A stretch of 64,000 nucleotides of DNA, taken from contig NZ_QPQT01000009.1 of NCBI RefSeq assembly GCF_003605125.1, positions 124,001-188,000 of the forward strand, in the 5' to 3' direction. The translations under genes and the position numbers were made by a program. Shown in pieces: positions 8,963 through 19,637 of this stretch. The notes below the pieces were generated by a model, which worked only from the letters and a program-made list of their open reading frames with translations, searched no databases and was not told where the DNA came from. How positions within the stretch are numbered: the first letter of the stretch is position 1; each line of letters begins with the position of its first letter. This stretch comes from Shewanella algidipiscicola (GTDB lineage: Bacteria; Pseudomonadota; Gammaproteobacteria; Enterobacterales; Shewanellaceae).

Positions 8963-11281
8963 ATGCATATCCGTTACTTATTGGCTTTAATACTGCTTCC
9001 ACACCTAGTCTTAGCAGACGAATTAGATCGCACCGTCGATGCCGACACACAATGTCTTGTGGAACCTCCCGTGCCTATTCCAGCGGCCAATAGCGCTGAT
9101 GTGCCACTTGATTTACAACAGATACAAATCGTTTCAGACACCACAGAGGCTAAATTAGGTGATAAGGCCACTTTCACGGGCGATGTCACTTTCAGTCAAG
9201 GTGGACGACACATTGCTGCCGATAACGCGACGTTAGATCAAGCCAATCAACGCTTAGATGCCGATGGCAACTTGGTGTTCCAAGACAGTATGTTTACCGT
9301 CACCGCCGACTCATTGAGCGCGCAGATGCGTACCAATCGTGCCGAGTTAAGCGGCGCCCAATATTGGTTACATGGCCAGCAAATACATGGCGATGCAGAA
9401 AAACTAGAGATTACTCAAGATAATAACCTACATCTGACCAATACCAACTTCACCACTTGTCCACCGGGCGATACCTCTTGGTTGCTCGAGGCTGAAACCA
9501 TCAAAATAGACAGCACCGAAGAGTGGGGAGAATTGTGGGATGCCAAATTAAGAATTGCTGGTGTGCCGGTTTTTTATCTGCCTTACATGACGATTCCTGT
9601 CTCAGAAAAGCGTAAATCAGGCTTTCTGTTTCCGTTATTTAGCACCAGCACCACCAACGGGGTTGAACTTGCTACCCCTTATTATTGGAATATCGCGCCC
9701 GAATACGATTTAACCTTTACACCACATTATATGTCGGCGCGGGGCCTGTTCTTAAAAACGGAGTTCCGTTATTTGACCGGTGAAGCCCAGCAAGGCGGTG
9801 TAAATGTTGAATATCTAGCCAACGACAACTTGCTGACAAATCGCTCTGACCGTTACTTATATCACTGGCAACATAAAGGCGCGATTGATGATAATTGGCG
9901 TGTGTTAGCCAATTTTACCGATGTCTCTGACAACAATTACTTTAACGATTTGAAATCGGACGTCTTGCGTGCCACCGATAACCAATTGTCACGCATTGGC
10001 GAAATCGCCTACTTTGAAAATAACTGGGATATCACTGCCAGAGTACAAGATATTAAGGTATTAGGCGAAGATGAATCGCCGTATCAAGTGATGCCACAAG
10101 TGGGGCTAAATTACCGCAGTCCTGAATTGTGGAGTGGCTTAGATGTCAATCTATTAGCCGAAGCAAGCAATTTCCGCCATAAAGACAATCAGTACAATAG
10201 CGCCAACAGACTGCACTTAGAACCCAGTATATCCTTGCCAATCCATGGCCCAGCGGGCTCATTAACCAGCGAGCTTAAACTGCTACAGACCAACTACTGG
10301 CAAGACACTGATAATAAACCCAACTCTGAGCTAGCCAGCACAGTAAGCCGTACCTTACCCCAGGTGCGTATTCACGGACAGATTAATTTTGAGCGTTATA
10401 CCGACTACTTTAATGTCAATTACCGTCAAACTTTAGAGCCCCAATTTCAATACCTATATGTCGGCTATGAAGATCAATCGCAAATCGGCATCTACGATAC
10501 CTCATTACTGCAAGATGACTACTATGGCCTGTTTCGCGATCGCCGTTTTTCAGGCCTCGACCGTATTGCCGATGCGAATCAAATGACACTGGGATTAACC
10601 ACTCGCCTGTTTGATGAGCATAACCGTGAAACCTTCCAGTTCAGTATTGGCCAAATTTATTACTTTGAAGACAGTAAAGTCGGCCTCATCGAAGCATCAC
10701 AACCAAACCAATATTTTCAACAAGAAAATACCTCCAACTCGGTATTGGCGGCTGAGTTAAATACTCAAATATACAATGATTGGTTTATGAGCGGCGCGAT
10801 TCAATACGACACCAAAAATAGCTACAATAAAAAGAGCGAAGTCACATTAGATTTTCGACCAGAAACCAATAAACTGCTCCAACTAAGTTACAGATATGTA
10901 CCTGATTTAATTAACAGTAACACTAATGAATCGGTTAATGTGTCACAAACAGGTGTGCGTGGCGCATGGCCAATCAGTGACAACTTGTATATTGTTGGCA
11001 ACTGGTATTATGACCTCAATGAAAGCCGAAGTGTCGAAACCTATACCGGATTCCAATACGAATCTTGTTGCTGGGCGCTGCGCTTAAGTTATCATTATCG
11101 CATTAAGACCAACTACGACGATGATTTAGAACCCACCTTTGATGACCGAGAGCTGTTTGAGCATGGCTTCTATCTGAACTTTGTTATCAAAGGCTTAGGC
11201 GGCTCAGGCCCATTAGGTGTGGCAGATATGCTCGATGATGGTCTGTTTAATTATCGTAAGCCGCTCTACCTGAAAAACTAG
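8963..11281 (+). CDS. lptD: LPS-assembly outer-membrane protein LptD
   Basis: LptD with LptE inserts lipopolysaccharide into the outer leaflet of the outer membrane. The 772-residue protein has a signal peptide (YLLALILLPHLVLA), an N-terminal OstA/LptA-like jellyroll domain (about residues 50-170, with ATFTGDVTFSQGGRHIAADNA) and a large C-terminal barrel rich in aromatic strands. The cysteine pattern matches the E. coli disulfide system: Cys31 near the mature N-terminus, a Cys in TTCPPGD near 166 and the adjacent pair in YESCCWALR near 701. It is divergent from amgK and heads a run of genes with surA, pdxA, rsmA, apaG and apaH. Three of the four disulfide positions lie in short conserved-looking motifs, so function should be intact. 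Confidence 0.97.
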   Translation: MHIRYLLALILLPHLVLADELDRTVDADTQCLVEPPVPIPAANSADVPLDLQQIQIVSDTTEAKLGDKATFTGDVTFSQGGRHIAADNATLDQANQRLDADGNLVFQDSMFTVTADSLSAQMRTNRAELSGAQYWLHGQQIHGDAEKLEITQDNNLHLTNTNFTTCPPGDTSWLLEAETIKIDSTEEWGELWDAKLRIAGVPVFYLPYMTIPVSEKRKSGFLFPLFSTSTTNGVELATPYYWNIAPEYDLTFTPHYMSARGLFLKTEFRYLTGEAQQGGVNVEYLANDNLLTNRSDRYLYHWQHKGAIDDNWRVLANFTDVSDNNYFNDLKSDVLRATDNQLSRIGEIAYFENNWDITARVQDIKVLGEDESPYQVMPQVGLNYRSPELWSGLDVNLLAEASNFRHKDNQYNSANRLHLEPSISLPIHGPAGSLTSELKLLQTNYWQDTDNKPNSELASTVSRTLPQVRIHGQINFERYTDYFNVNYRQTLEPQFQYLYVGYEDQSQIGIYDTSLLQDDYYGLFRDRRFSGLDRIADANQMTLGLTTRLFDEHNRETFQFSIGQIYYFEDSKVGLIEASQPNQYFQQENTSNSVLAAELNTQIYNDWFMSGAIQYDTKNSYNKKSEVTLDFRPETNKLLQLSYRYVPDLINSNTNESVNVSQTGVRGAWPISDNLYIVGNWYYDLNESRSVETYTGFQYESCCWALRLSYHYRIKTNYDDDLEPTFDDRELFEHGFYLNFVIKGLGGSGPLGVADMLDDGLFNYRKPLYLKN

Positions 11282-11406
11282 GATAAGATAAATTAGTTAG
11301 TCTTATTGCTGAACCTAGATACGGACTTGTAGTCCAATCAGAATAATCGAATTAAGTGGTCGGTCAACAATGACAAACGACCTCAATATGCCAAGGATTT
11401 TTGTGG

Positions 11407-12708
11407 ATGAGACCCTGTAAACAACTGATTATTGCGTTACTCACATTGGCGATGAGCCACAGCGTTATGGCCGTTCAGGCTTTAGACCGTGTAACGGTAC
11501 AAATTAACGAAGGGATTGTGCTGGAAAGCGAAATCACCAACATGCTGAATACAGTTAAAGCGAACGCTAAAGCCGCAGGCCAAGCGTTACCGTCTGACGA
11601 AGCCTTGCGTACTCAGGTAATTGAACGCCTGATCATGACCCGCTTACAGCTGCAGATGGCAGACCGTATTGGTCTACACATTGGTGACTTACAGTTAGAT
11701 CAAACCATTGAGAATATTGCTAAAGAGCAAAATATCACCGTAGCCGACATGCAAGCTAAAATTGCTGCAGACGGATTGAGCTGGGCGCAATATCGTGAAC
11801 AACTACGTGAAGAGATCACTTTAGGTGAAATTCAACGTATTCAAGTTCAGCGCCGTATTCAGGTGTCGCCACAAGAGATCAACAGCCTAGTCAAGTTGAT
11901 TGAAGAACAAGGCATGCAGGAGGTGGAGTTTCAAATTGGGCACATCTTAATTGAAGTGCCAAGCAACCCCAACAGCGAACAGTTAGACAGTGCCAGTAAG
12001 CGGGCTAATATCGTATTGAAACGTCTGCAAGATGGCGCCGACTTTAAGCAAACAGCCATTGCTTCATCTGCTGGCCCTAAAGCCCTTGAAGGGGGTATTT
12101 GGGACTATATGAACGTCAATGAAATGCCGACTCTATTTGCAGAACTACTCACGGGTGCTAAAACTAATGACATTATTGGCCCTGTTCGTAGCGGTGCTGG
12201 TTTCCATATTATCAAGGTAATGGACGCGCGCGGCCTACAAACCCAAGAGATCGATGAAGTCCGCTCTCGCCATATACTGATAAAACCATCGCCAATCCTA
12301 TCGGAAGAGCGCGCTAAAGCCATGCTCGACAACTTTGTGCAGCAACTGCGTGCCGGTGATGTAGATTTTGCCGATTTAGCGCGTCAATACAGTGAAGACC
12401 CAGGTTCTGCCGCCAAAGGGGGTGAGTTAGGTTGGGCCAATCCTGCGGTTTATGTGCCTGCATTTGCACAAACCCTGAACTCACTAGACGTTAACGAAAT
12501 CAGCGAACCATTCCGCTCCAGTCATGGCTGGCATATAGTGCAGCTTGAAGAAAAACGTAAAACAGATGCGACAGACAAGTTTAATACTAATCGGGCCCAT
12601 CAACTGATTTTCCGCCGCAAGTTTAATGAAGAACTGCAAAACTGGCTGGATGAGATGCGAGCTGAAGCTTACATTGAAGTATTTGATGCCGATTTTAACC
12701 GAGGTTAA
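11407..12708 (+). CDS. surA: Periplasmic chaperone and peptidyl-prolyl isomerase SurA
   Basis: SurA escorts unfolded outer-membrane proteins, LptD among them, across the periplasm. The 433-residue protein starts with a signal peptide ([17 protein letters not shown]) and then the N-terminal chaperone module. Two parvulin domains follow (about residues 170-270 and 280-380): [10 protein letters not shown] and later [10 protein letters not shown], each ending with a GAGFHIIKV or SHGWHIVQL strand. The ATG at 11407 is chosen because AAGGA at 11393 is properly spaced, whereas an upstream TTG at 11401 is too close. A gap of about 120 bases separates it from lptD; pdxA follows after five bases. Confidence 0.96.
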   Translation: MRPCKQLIIALLTLAMSHSVMAVQALDRVTVQINEGIVLESEITNMLNTVKANAKAAGQALPSDEALRTQVIERLIMTRLQLQMADRIGLHIGDLQLDQTIENIAKEQNITVADMQAKIAADGLSWAQYREQLREEITLGEIQRIQVQRRIQVSPQEINSLVKLIEEQGMQEVEFQIGHILIEVPSNPNSEQLDSASKRANIVLKRLQDGADFKQTAIASSAGPKALEGGIWDYMNVNEMPTLFAELLTGAKTNDIIGPVRSGAGFHIIKVMDARGLQTQEIDEVRSRHILIKPSPILSEERAKAMLDNFVQQLRAGDVDFADLARQYSEDPGSAAKGGELGWANPAVYVPAFAQTLNSLDVNEISEPFRSSHGWHIVQLEEKRKTDATDKFNTNRAHQLIFRRKFNEELQNWLDEMRAEAYIEVFDADFNRG

Positions 12709-12713
12709 TCATA

Positions 12714-13715
12714 TTGACGATTAAACGTATCGCAATCACGCCGGGCGAACCGGCTGGTGTGGGACCAGACTTAGTCATCCAACTTGCTCAGCGTGCTTGG
12801 CCCGCTGAGCTTGTTGTTTGTGCCGATCCGGCGTTATTAAAAGCCAGAGCCAAAAAAATTGGCTTGCCGATCCAACTGCGTCCTTTTCAACCAAATCAAG
12901 CCCCTAAACCTCAAGAAGCAGGTACATTGACCATAGTACCTTTTCCCTTGGTCACCGAGTCTGTATGCGGCAAGCTTGACGAACAAAACAGTAGCTATGT
13001 CATTGAAACTTTAAGCTACGCTGGCGAAAAGAACATGAGCGGCGAATTTGATGCTGTCGTGACAGGCCCTGTGCATAAAGGGATTATCAACCAAGCGGGT
13101 ATTCCATTTAGCGGCCACACCGAATTTTTCGCCCATCAGGCAAACTGCCAAGATGTGGTGATGCTGTTGGCTGCGCCCGGGTTACAGGTCGCCTTAGTGA
13201 CCACACATATTCCACTGGCTTATGTGTCTAAAGCGATCACTCGCGATCGCCTGCATCAAATCATCAAGATTTTACACCATGATTTGGTGAACAAATTTGG
13301 CTTACAAAACCCCAAAATTTATGTCTGCGGACTCAATCCGCATGCAGGAGAAGATGGCCACTTAGGCCGAGAAGAGATAGATGTTATCAGCCCTGCATTA
13401 GAAGAGCTGCGTGAGCAAGGTATGAGCCTGGTCGGTCCCTTGCCTGCTGACACCCTATTTCAACCAAAATATTTAGAAGATGCCGACGTTGTCTTGGCCA
13501 TGTATCACGACCAAGGCCTGCCAGTACTCAAGTCACGAGGCTTTGGTAGTGCGGTTAATATCACCTTAGGCTTGCCCTATATTCGCACCTCAGTCGATCA
13601 CGGCACGGCATTAGCCCTTGCTGGCACAGGTGAAGCCGAAATAGGTAGCTTTGTCTGCGCATTAAACAAGGCTATTGAATTAGCCACTACGAACGAGTCA
13701 CAAAAAGAGAAGTAA
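12714..13715 (+). CDS. pdxA: 4-hydroxythreonine-4-phosphate dehydrogenase
   Basis: PdxA oxidises 4-phosphohydroxy-L-threonine in pyridoxal 5'-phosphate synthesis. The 333-residue protein shows the family hallmarks: [13 protein letters not shown] at the N-terminus, [11 protein letters not shown], the metal-site segment [16 protein letters not shown] and [17 protein letters not shown]. The start codon is TTG at 12714, five bases after the surA stop and preceded by GAGGTT. No nearby ATG gives the conserved N-terminus. It overlaps the first base of rsmA, so surA-pdxA-rsmA is tightly coupled. Confidence 0.96.
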   Translation: MTIKRIAITPGEPAGVGPDLVIQLAQRAWPAELVVCADPALLKARAKKIGLPIQLRPFQPNQAPKPQEAGTLTIVPFPLVTESVCGKLDEQNSSYVIETLSYAGEKNMSGEFDAVVTGPVHKGIINQAGIPFSGHTEFFAHQANCQDVVMLLAAPGLQVALVTTHIPLAYVSKAITRDRLHQIIKILHHDLVNKFGLQNPKIYVCGLNPHAGEDGHLGREEIDVISPALEELREQGMSLVGPLPADTLFQPKYLEDADVVLAMYHDQGLPVLKSRGFGSAVNITLGLPYIRTSVDHGTALALAGTGEAEIGSFVCALNKAIELATTNESQKEK

Positions 13716-14524
13716 TGAGTAATAAAGTACATTTAGGCCACACAGCAAGAAAACGCTTCGGACAAAACTTTTTGACCGACAGCAATGTGATCAATCGAAT
13801 TGTTGGCGCGATTGCCCCCGACAATGACCATGTCATGGTTGAAATTGGTCCAGGCCTAGCGGCATTGACAGAACCTGTTGCCGAAAGCATTGATAAGCTG
13901 ACCGTAGTTGAGCTAGACAAAGACTTGGTGGAACGCCTTAAAACCCATCCATTTCTTAAAGATAAACTCGAGATCCACCAAGGTGATGCGCTTAAGTTTG
14001 ACTTTAACCAGCTAGTGGAAGAAGGCAAGCAGATGAAGGTGTTTGGCAACTTGCCTTACAACATCTCGACACCATTAATGTTTCATCTATTTGAGTTTGC
14101 AGAGCATATTGAAAACATGCACTTCATGCTGCAAAAAGAAGTGGTGCTACGTTTGTCGGCTTCACCCGGCACTAAGGCCTATGGTCGCCTCACAGTGATG
14201 GCGCAATATTTTTGCCAAGTGATGCCAGTATTAGAAGTACCACCAGGATGTTTTACCCCACCGCCAAAAGTTGACTCAGCCGTCGTGCGCTTGGTGCCAT
14301 ATAAAAATAAGCCTTGGCCATGTAAAGATGTCGATTTATTAAGACACCTGTGTACTACCGCATTTAATATGCGCCGCAAAACACTACGTAATAATCTCAA
14401 ACAGATGTTATCTGATGAAGACTTTGCTTCGCTCAATATTGATGCGACCAAACGCCCAGAGCAGATAACAGTAGAACAGTACGTAGCCATGGCAAACTTA
14501 GTCATCGATAAGAGAAACGGCTAG
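13715..14524 (+). CDS. rsmA: 16S rRNA dimethyladenosine transferase RsmA (KsgA)
   Basis: RsmA dimethylates A1518 and A1519 of 16S rRNA late in 30S assembly, using S-adenosylmethionine. The 269-residue protein has the RNA-binding start [15 protein letters not shown] motif [15 protein letters not shown] and the catalytic motif FGNLPYNIS. The C-terminal helical lobe ([16 protein letters not shown]) is present. Its ATG shares one base with the pdxA stop codon (TAATG), indicating translational coupling. Confidence 0.97.
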   Translation: MSNKVHLGHTARKRFGQNFLTDSNVINRIVGAIAPDNDHVMVEIGPGLAALTEPVAESIDKLTVVELDKDLVERLKTHPFLKDKLEIHQGDALKFDFNQLVEEGKQMKVFGNLPYNISTPLMFHLFEFAEHIENMHFMLQKEVVLRLSASPGTKAYGRLTVMAQYFCQVMPVLEVPPGCFTPPPKVDSAVVRLVPYKNKPWPCKDVDLLRHLCTTAFNMRRKTLRNNLKQMLSDEDFASLNIDATKRPEQITVEQYVAMANLVIDKRNG

Positions 14525-14578
14525 GTCTCTTAGCGGGGGAGTCATTCCCCGCTCTCTCTGTTACATTTAGGACATTCA

Positions 14579-14959
14579 ATGAAACCACTTGAATCCTCAA
14601 TTAAAATTGAGGTAAAAACTGAATATATCGAAGAGCAGTCATCCCCCGAAGAAGACCGTTACCTCTTTAGCTATACCATTACCATTATCAATTTAGGTGA
14701 TCAAGACGTCACCCTTATTAGCCGTATGTGGTGTATTACCGATGCCAATGGCCATTACAGCGAAGTTCAAGGAGCTGGCGTGGTCGGCGAGACGCCAACC
14801 ATAGCGCCTAATACCGCTTATCAATATACCAGTGGTACCGTGTGTGAGACCCCCTTCGCGGTGATGGAAGGTCATTATGTGATGGTCACTAAAGATGGCC
14901 GTGAGTTTAAAGCCCCTATCGCCCCATTTCGCTTAGCTGCACCCGGGCTTCTCCATTGA
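14579..14959 (+). CDS. apaG: ApaG/DUF525 domain protein
   Basis: A 126-residue protein with an immunoglobulin-like beta sandwich of the ApaG family. Family signatures are YTITIINLGDQDVTLISR, RMWCITDANG and GAGVVGETPTIAPNTAYQYTSG, the last with the conserved GxGVVGExP element. It sits 54 bases after rsmA and 44 before apaH, as in other gammaproteobacteria. The biochemical role is unsettled; links to nucleotide stress and cobalt/magnesium tolerance have been reported for the family. Confidence 0.95.
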   Translation: MKPLESSIKIEVKTEYIEEQSSPEEDRYLFSYTITIINLGDQDVTLISRMWCITDANGHYSEVQGAGVVGETPTIAPNTAYQYTSGTVCETPFAVMEGHYVMVTKDGREFKAPIAPFRLAAPGLLH

Positions 14960-15003
14960 TCCTGTTAGCTAAATCAATCCATTTTTGACTGAACGAGTAA
15001 TCG

Positions 15004-15828
15004 ATGGCCACCTATTTTATCGGCGATATACAAGGCTGTTTTGATGAGCTACAGGCCATATTAAGTAAGGTCGATTTTACCCCTTCAAAAGATGAGCTCT
15101 GGATCGTTGGCGATATGGTAGCTAGAGGCGATAAGTCACTAGAAACATTAAGATACATCAAGTCGCTAGCGGGTGCTGCTAAGCCTGTTCTGGGTAATCA
15201 CGATCTGCATTTATTGGCCTTACATGGTAAGCTAAAACGCCCAAATCCCAATGACAAACTTGATGCTTTACTGGCTGCCAGCGATATTAATACACTTATC
15301 GATTGGCTGAGAATACAGCCACTTGTTAGGCAACATAGTGCACACAAATTATTGATGACCCATGCGGGTGTACCGCCACAGTGGGACGTTGAAACCGTTA
15401 TACAAGAAGCCAGTAGTGTACATGAAGCTCTGCGACGCCCCGATTATTTAACTGAGCTTATCGCCAAAATGTACACCAATGATGTCGATACTTGGTCATT
15501 ATCAATGCCCCCCCTTAAGCGAAAAATCTATTGTATTAACGCCCTAACCCGTATGCGTTATTTACACCATGACGGTCGTTTAGACTTCGGCTGTAAACAA
15601 CCACCTAACAGTGACGGTCATTCAGGATTAATCCCGTGGTTTGAGCAAACCAGTTTAGCCGCACAAACCCACACTTTAGTCTTTGGACACTGGGCCTCAT
15701 TAATGGGGAAAGTGGCTCATCCAGCACTAAAGGCATTGGACACTGGTTGTTGCTGGGGTCAATATTTGACTCTCTGGCATTTAGAATCAAATCAAAAAAT
15801 TACACAAAAAAGGTTAGAAAAAGGTTAA
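15004..15828 (+). CDS. apaH: Symmetrical bis(5'-nucleosyl)-tetraphosphatase (Ap4A hydrolase)
   Basis: ApaH splits Ap4A into two ADP and can also remove Np4 caps from RNA. The 274-residue protein carries the PPP-family metallophosphatase motifs: GDIQGCFDEL, VGDMVARGDKS, VLGNHDLHLLALHG, MTHAGVPPQWD and a late FGHWASLMGK. Metal-binding Asp, His and Asn residues are all present. It closes the lptD-to-apaH series; a chemoreceptor gene follows instead of folA, which is two genes further on. Confidence 0.96.
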   Translation: MATYFIGDIQGCFDELQAILSKVDFTPSKDELWIVGDMVARGDKSLETLRYIKSLAGAAKPVLGNHDLHLLALHGKLKRPNPNDKLDALLAASDINTLIDWLRIQPLVRQHSAHKLLMTHAGVPPQWDVETVIQEASSVHEALRRPDYLTELIAKMYTNDVDTWSLSMPPLKRKIYCINALTRMRYLHHDGRLDFGCKQPPNSDGHSGLIPWFEQTSLAAQTHTLVFGHWASLMGKVAHPALKALDTGCCWGQYLTLWHLESNQKITQKRLEKG

Positions 15829-15925
15829 GCTAAGGTATTAATAGCCGATAGAGCTAGAATAACCCCCTGCCCATCCTATGCATGTATTGGCAATTAGGGA
15901 TATAACAACAAAAATGGAGCCCCCT

Positions 15926-17950
15926 ATGAAATTAAACGTCGCAACAAGAGTGATTGGTGGATTCAGCGTTGTAACTTTATTGCTCATCACATTAGGCGTT
16001 GCATCGTTAATCACCAATAACAATATCAAGAGCAGCACATTAATACTGCAAGAGCTAAGCCTTCCCGCACTTGAAAGCAGTAACCACCTAACACAAAGCC
16101 TTGCCCAGCAAGAAAAACAACTATTAGTGGCTTATCACAGTACTCACTCGACACAATTACCACAGATACAAACAAGGTTTAACGATGACTCAAAAGCATT
16201 TATAAGTGAGTTGAGTAACTTACAAACCATTATTCAGGGGCAACAGCAAGGACTCGATACGCAAATTTCAGCCCTTAAAAATAGCTATCAAGCTTTTGAA
16301 GATGACAGTCAAAAAATGATTTCGGCGCGCTTACAGTCGCTACAAACTCAAGAGGCTTTACTTGCTAAGCTCGACGATCTTGAAGTAGCAGCCGACGATA
16401 CCGCCTCATTGCTGCTGGATCTTATCGATCTGGAAATCAGCGAAGATCCTACCGAGCGCGAGATAGCCGCCACCGCCAGCAATATAGATAACAGTTTTAG
16501 TAACCTCATCACCAGTAGCTACGATCTGGTTAATACCAAAGACAAATCTAAATACGACACCATCACCAAAGAGTTAGGTTATATTCTAAGCGATGCCAGT
16601 AACAAATTAGCCTATGTGAGCCGACACTGGGAAGGCGTTATCGATCAGCAGATGCTCGACAATATCAACCAAGAGGCTGCAAAAGTCCTTGTAATGCTTG
16701 ATGGCCCAAATGCCATCCAAATGCAAAAAGAAAAACAACTCGGCTTTGACATGGCTGCGACCGATCTATTAAGTAAAGTGGAAACCGACGTCGATGCTGT
16801 GAATAAAAGCATGGTTAGCTTGAATAAGTCGATTGAAAACATCTCACAAACCATCAGCAACAATGCAATAAGTGATATCGATAGCGCCAGCTATAGCACC
16901 ATGGCACTGGTTATCATTGCGATTATTGTCGCTATCATGGTAAGTATTGCGGTGATCCGCCCACTAACGCGCTCATTGGGCGAGGTCAATAATGCACTCG
17001 ATATTCTAGCGTCGGGTAACCTCACCCATAAATTGGATGATTCGGGCCATGATGAATTTTCCGAGTTATCGCGCAACTGTAATCGCTTAGTCGATAGTTT
17101 ACGTACTCTTATTCAAGGTATTTTGGATAGATCTAATCAGCTGGCTGCAGCTGCAGAGCAAACATCGGCCATCACAGCGCAAACCACTGCAGGTATTCAG
17201 GAGCAGAAAAATCAGGTCGATCAGGTCGCTACCGCGACGACGCAGTTAAGCTCTAGTGCCATGCAAGTCACCAGCAGTGCCGATGAGGCCCTAAGCCAAA
17301 TTAAAAATGCCGATGAAGAAGCTCAGCATATGCGCACCATCGCCGATGACAATAAGCGTACGATTTTAGCCTTGGCCGATGAAGTGACCAAAGCCGGGCA
17401 GGTGATCAATAAACTGCATTCGGACAGCGCCGCGATTGGCTCGATATTAGATGTGATCCGTGGCATTGCAGAACAAACTAACTTACTGGCATTAAACGCC
17501 GCTATCGAGGCCGCACGAGCTGGCGAACAGGGCCGAGGCTTTGCAGTGGTCGCCGATGAGGTTCGCAGCCTAGCCTCGCGCACACAAGACTCGACTCAAG
17601 AAATCCAGCAGATGATTGAAGTATTACAGCAAGGTGCGCAGCAAGCAGTATCTGTGATGGAGCTTGGACGAGAGCAAGCCAGCCATTGTGTTGAGAAAAC
17701 TGAACAAGCTAATCTAGCGCTCGAAAGCATTAACAATGCGGTACATCGTGCCCACGATTCAGGCACCCATATTGCTAATGCAGCGCAAGAACAAAACATC
17801 GTTAGCCAACAGGTGTCTGAGAAGCTTGAACATATCGCCGCAATCTCAGAAGAAACCGCTATCGGTGCAGATCAAACTGCGCAGTCTAGTCATCAGGTGG
17901 CACGATTAGCTGAAGAGCTACAAGCCTCTGTAGGCGAATTTAAAGTCTAG
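15926..17950 (+). CDS. Membrane methyl-accepting chemotaxis protein with helical periplasmic sensor
   Basis: A 674-residue chemoreceptor. Transmembrane helix 1 is about residues 9-30. A mostly helical periplasmic domain of some 290 residues follows, without Cache-type strands, and then helix 2 near 325-346 ([17 protein letters not shown]). A HAMP domain comes next and then the cytoplasmic rod with the hairpin tip [20 protein letters not shown] (about 516-540). No C-terminal CheR-binding pentapeptide is present. The ATG at 15926 is preferred to one at 15878 because GGAG precedes it at 15916. The ligand is unknown. It interrupts the apaH-folA neighbourhood and is closed by a strong terminator, so it is its own unit. 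Confidence 0.94.
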   Translation: MKLNVATRVIGGFSVVTLLLITLGVASLITNNNIKSSTLILQELSLPALESSNHLTQSLAQQEKQLLVAYHSTHSTQLPQIQTRFNDDSKAFISELSNLQTIIQGQQQGLDTQISALKNSYQAFEDDSQKMISARLQSLQTQEALLAKLDDLEVAADDTASLLLDLIDLEISEDPTEREIAATASNIDNSFSNLITSSYDLVNTKDKSKYDTITKELGYILSDASNKLAYVSRHWEGVIDQQMLDNINQEAAKVLVMLDGPNAIQMQKEKQLGFDMAATDLLSKVETDVDAVNKSMVSLNKSIENISQTISNNAISDIDSASYSTMALVIIAIIVAIMVSIAVIRPLTRSLGEVNNALDILASGNLTHKLDDSGHDEFSELSRNCNRLVDSLRTLIQGILDRSNQLAAAAEQTSAITAQTTAGIQEQKNQVDQVATATTQLSSSAMQVTSSADEALSQIKNADEEAQHMRTIADDNKRTILALADEVTKAGQVINKLHSDSAAIGSILDVIRGIAEQTNLLALNAAIEAARAGEQGRGFAVVADEVRSLASRTQDSTQEIQQMIEVLQQGAQQAVSVMELGREQASHCVEKTEQANLALESINNAVHRAHDSGTHIANAAQEQNIVSQQVSEKLEHIAAISEETAIGADQTAQSSHQVARLAEELQASVGEFKV

Positions 17951-18085
17951 TAGGTACCAACAGCATGCTTGCGCGCTGAAGAGTGAGTAGCGATTCACTG
18001 AGGGGTAAATAAAACCAAGGTAAGCCTTACCCTGCTCATCAATCAGCAATCGCGTTATGATTTTGAGTGTTATATGCACATTAGC

Positions 18086-18122
18086 CCATAAAAAACCGGA
18101 CATCTAGTCCGGTTTTTTATGG
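18086..18122. terminator. Strong bidirectional terminator after the chemoreceptor gene
   Basis: A perfect 16-bp inverted repeat (CCAT, six A, CCGGAC) surrounds the loop ATCTA. The six-A and six-T runs within the stem give a U-tract on both strands. It serves the plus-strand chemoreceptor and the convergent DUF3718 gene. Confidence 0.9.
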
Positions 18123-18157
18123 CTCAATACTTAATCCTCTAGAGATTAGGTATAAGA

Positions 18158-18544
18158 CTAGCTTCCTGCAAGACGCTCTTTAATTGCAGAGGTCATCGCT
18201 AACGCGCTATGACCATTAGCTTCGGCCCATTCAAGGATATTTTGTCCATCCGCCTCTTTAGCCGCTAAATCAGTAGTAGAAAGACGTTTCGCAACGAATG
18301 CTCCTACGTCATTAGCACCACTTTTCATTGCAAAGCGTAACAAGCTATCGCCATCGCAAGAGATATCTTGATAGACGTTACGCAGTTTTACACGGGTCTC
18401 TTTCAACTTTTTACGTAAACGGTTTTTATCATCCGCTTGCACGTAATTACAAATGTTTGCAGCAAGTTGATCGTTGGCTTTTACTGGCACAGCATAAGAT
18501 GAGGCCACTAACATCACAGCAATCGTCGTAGGTAACAGACGCAT
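18158..18544 (-). CDS. Exported DUF3718-family protein
   Basis: A 128-residue protein with a signal peptide (TTIAVMLVASSYAVPVKA) and a mature domain with the DUF3718 look: ANICNYVQADDKNRLRKKLKE and YQDISCDGDSLLRFAM, containing two cysteines that could pair in the periplasm. The last 50 residues resemble an ankyrin-like helix pair (GANDVGAFVAKRL, GQNILEWAEANGHSAL). The family is common in Shewanella and relatives, and its function is unknown. It is transcribed in the same direction as folA but after a gap of about 86 bases. The DUF3718 assignment is from memory of family features. Confidence 0.75.
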   Translation of the reverse strand: MRLLPTTIAVMLVASSYAVPVKANDQLAANICNYVQADDKNRLRKKLKETRVKLRNVYQDISCDGDSLLRFAMKSGANDVGAFVAKRLSTTDLAAKEADGQNILEWAEANGHSALAMTSAIKERLAGS

Positions 18545-18630
18545 TGGGTACTCCTATAATATTTATTATTTTTTCAATAGCATAAATGGTAACAATTACG
18601 CTAAAGACTACTCAGGATAGCACCCACAAC

Positions 18631-19113
18631 TTAACATTTTTTTACCAAGTTGATAAAGCAATACTCTAAACCTTTCTCATTCGTATGCGCTTCAGTGGTC
18701 ACTCGTTCCCACGATCCATCATTCCAATCAGGAAAAAACGTATCGCCTTCAACATCAAGATTAATTTCAGTCAAATAGAGTTTATCGGCTCTAGGCAGTA
18801 GCGCCTGATACAACTGACCACCACCAATGACAACAAGCTCATCGCACTCACCAGCCGCTTGCAGCGCAGCCTCAAATGAAGTGACACAAGTGACCCCCTC
18901 TATGGTGAGACCGGCCTGACGGCTAATGACAATGTTGTGACGCCCCGGTAACGGACGACCAATAGATTCGTAGGTCTTACGCCCCATCACCACAGGTTTA
19001 CCTAAGGTCATAGCCTTAAAATGGCGCAGATCTTCAGGCAGATGCCATGGCATCTGATTATCTTTTCCAATGACTCGGTTATTGGCCATCGCGGCAATCA
19101 TAGCAATTTTCAT
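18631..19113 (-). CDS. folA: Dihydrofolate reductase
   Basis: FolA reduces dihydrofolate to tetrahydrofolate with NADPH and is the target of trimethoprim. The 160-residue length matches chromosomal enzymes. Visible landmarks are AMANNRVIGKDNQMPWHLPEDLRHFK with the active-site Asp, the NADPH-binding GRKTYESIGRPLPGR and LVVIGGGQLYQ. Nothing suggests a resistant variant by eye. A single-gene unit upstream of the DUF3718 gene. Confidence 0.97.
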   Translation of the reverse strand: MKIAMIAAMANNRVIGKDNQMPWHLPEDLRHFKAMTLGKPVVMGRKTYESIGRPLPGRHNIVISRQAGLTIEGVTCVTSFEAALQAAGECDELVVIGGGQLYQALLPRADKLYLTEINLDVEGDTFFPDWNDGSWERVTTEAHTNEKGLEYCFINLVKKC

Positions 19114-19166
19114 AGTAGCTCCAACGGTCTAGGCCGCTTCAATTAGAACAGATTAAATCAACAGAG

Positions 19167-19637
19167 TTAAATGACAGGACGAGTGCGAAAATAGAGCAGA
19201 CTGGGCATCGCCAAGCCAACCGACAGCGCCCCCAATATAAATACCGTTTTTAACCCATTGCTGATCACTTCAGCAGTCAGTTCGGAGCTCACCTGCGACT
19301 GGGCAGACAGTTGTACTAACGCAATGACGGTATTGTAGGCATAAGTCCCGGGGATCATAGGTATGATAGCCGCTACTGCATACATTAAAGGCGGTGCAAG
19401 ATGACGTTTGGCAAAGCTAATCGTCAATACGCCGACCAATGCAGCCGCCACGAACGTGGCCCATTCAATAGGCAAGTTAATATGTAATAACAAGGTTCTG
19501 ACGCTGTGGCCCGTTGCGCCGGCTAACGCACAATAAGGTAAAAAGCGTTTAGGCACATTAAATACCATGGCAAATCCTACCGCGGGTATCGATGAAAATA
19601 ACGCATCGTTTGCCAATTTGAGTAAGAGTTCTATCAC
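19167..19637 (-). CDS. ThrE-family exporter small subunit (YjjB-like)
   Basis: A 156-residue membrane protein with four to five helices (LFSSIPAVGFAMVFNVPKR, WATFVAAALVGVLTISFA, TVFILGALSVGLAM). It corresponds to the C-terminal half of ThrE, the threonine/serine exporter. The GTG at 19637 is favoured: it overlaps the stop of the partner gene (GTGA), has AGGTGG upstream and gives the typical YjjB length. A longer frame to 19715 runs inside the partner gene. In E. coli the YjjP-YjjB pair has been linked to succinate export, so the substrate could be an amino acid or a dicarboxylate. Confidence 0.82.
   Translation of the reverse strand: MIELLLKLANDALFSSIPAVGFAMVFNVPKRFLPYCALAGATGHSVRTLLLHINLPIEWATFVAAALVGVLTISFAKRHLAPPLMYAVAAIIPMIPGTYAYNTVIALVQLSAQSQVSSELTAEVISNGLKTVFILGALSVGLAMPSLLYFRTRPVI

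Noticed and set aside
14532..14553. Hairpin after rsmA as a terminator
   Set aside because: The stem AGCGGGG/CCCCGCT is present but there is no U-tract and apaG follows closely.
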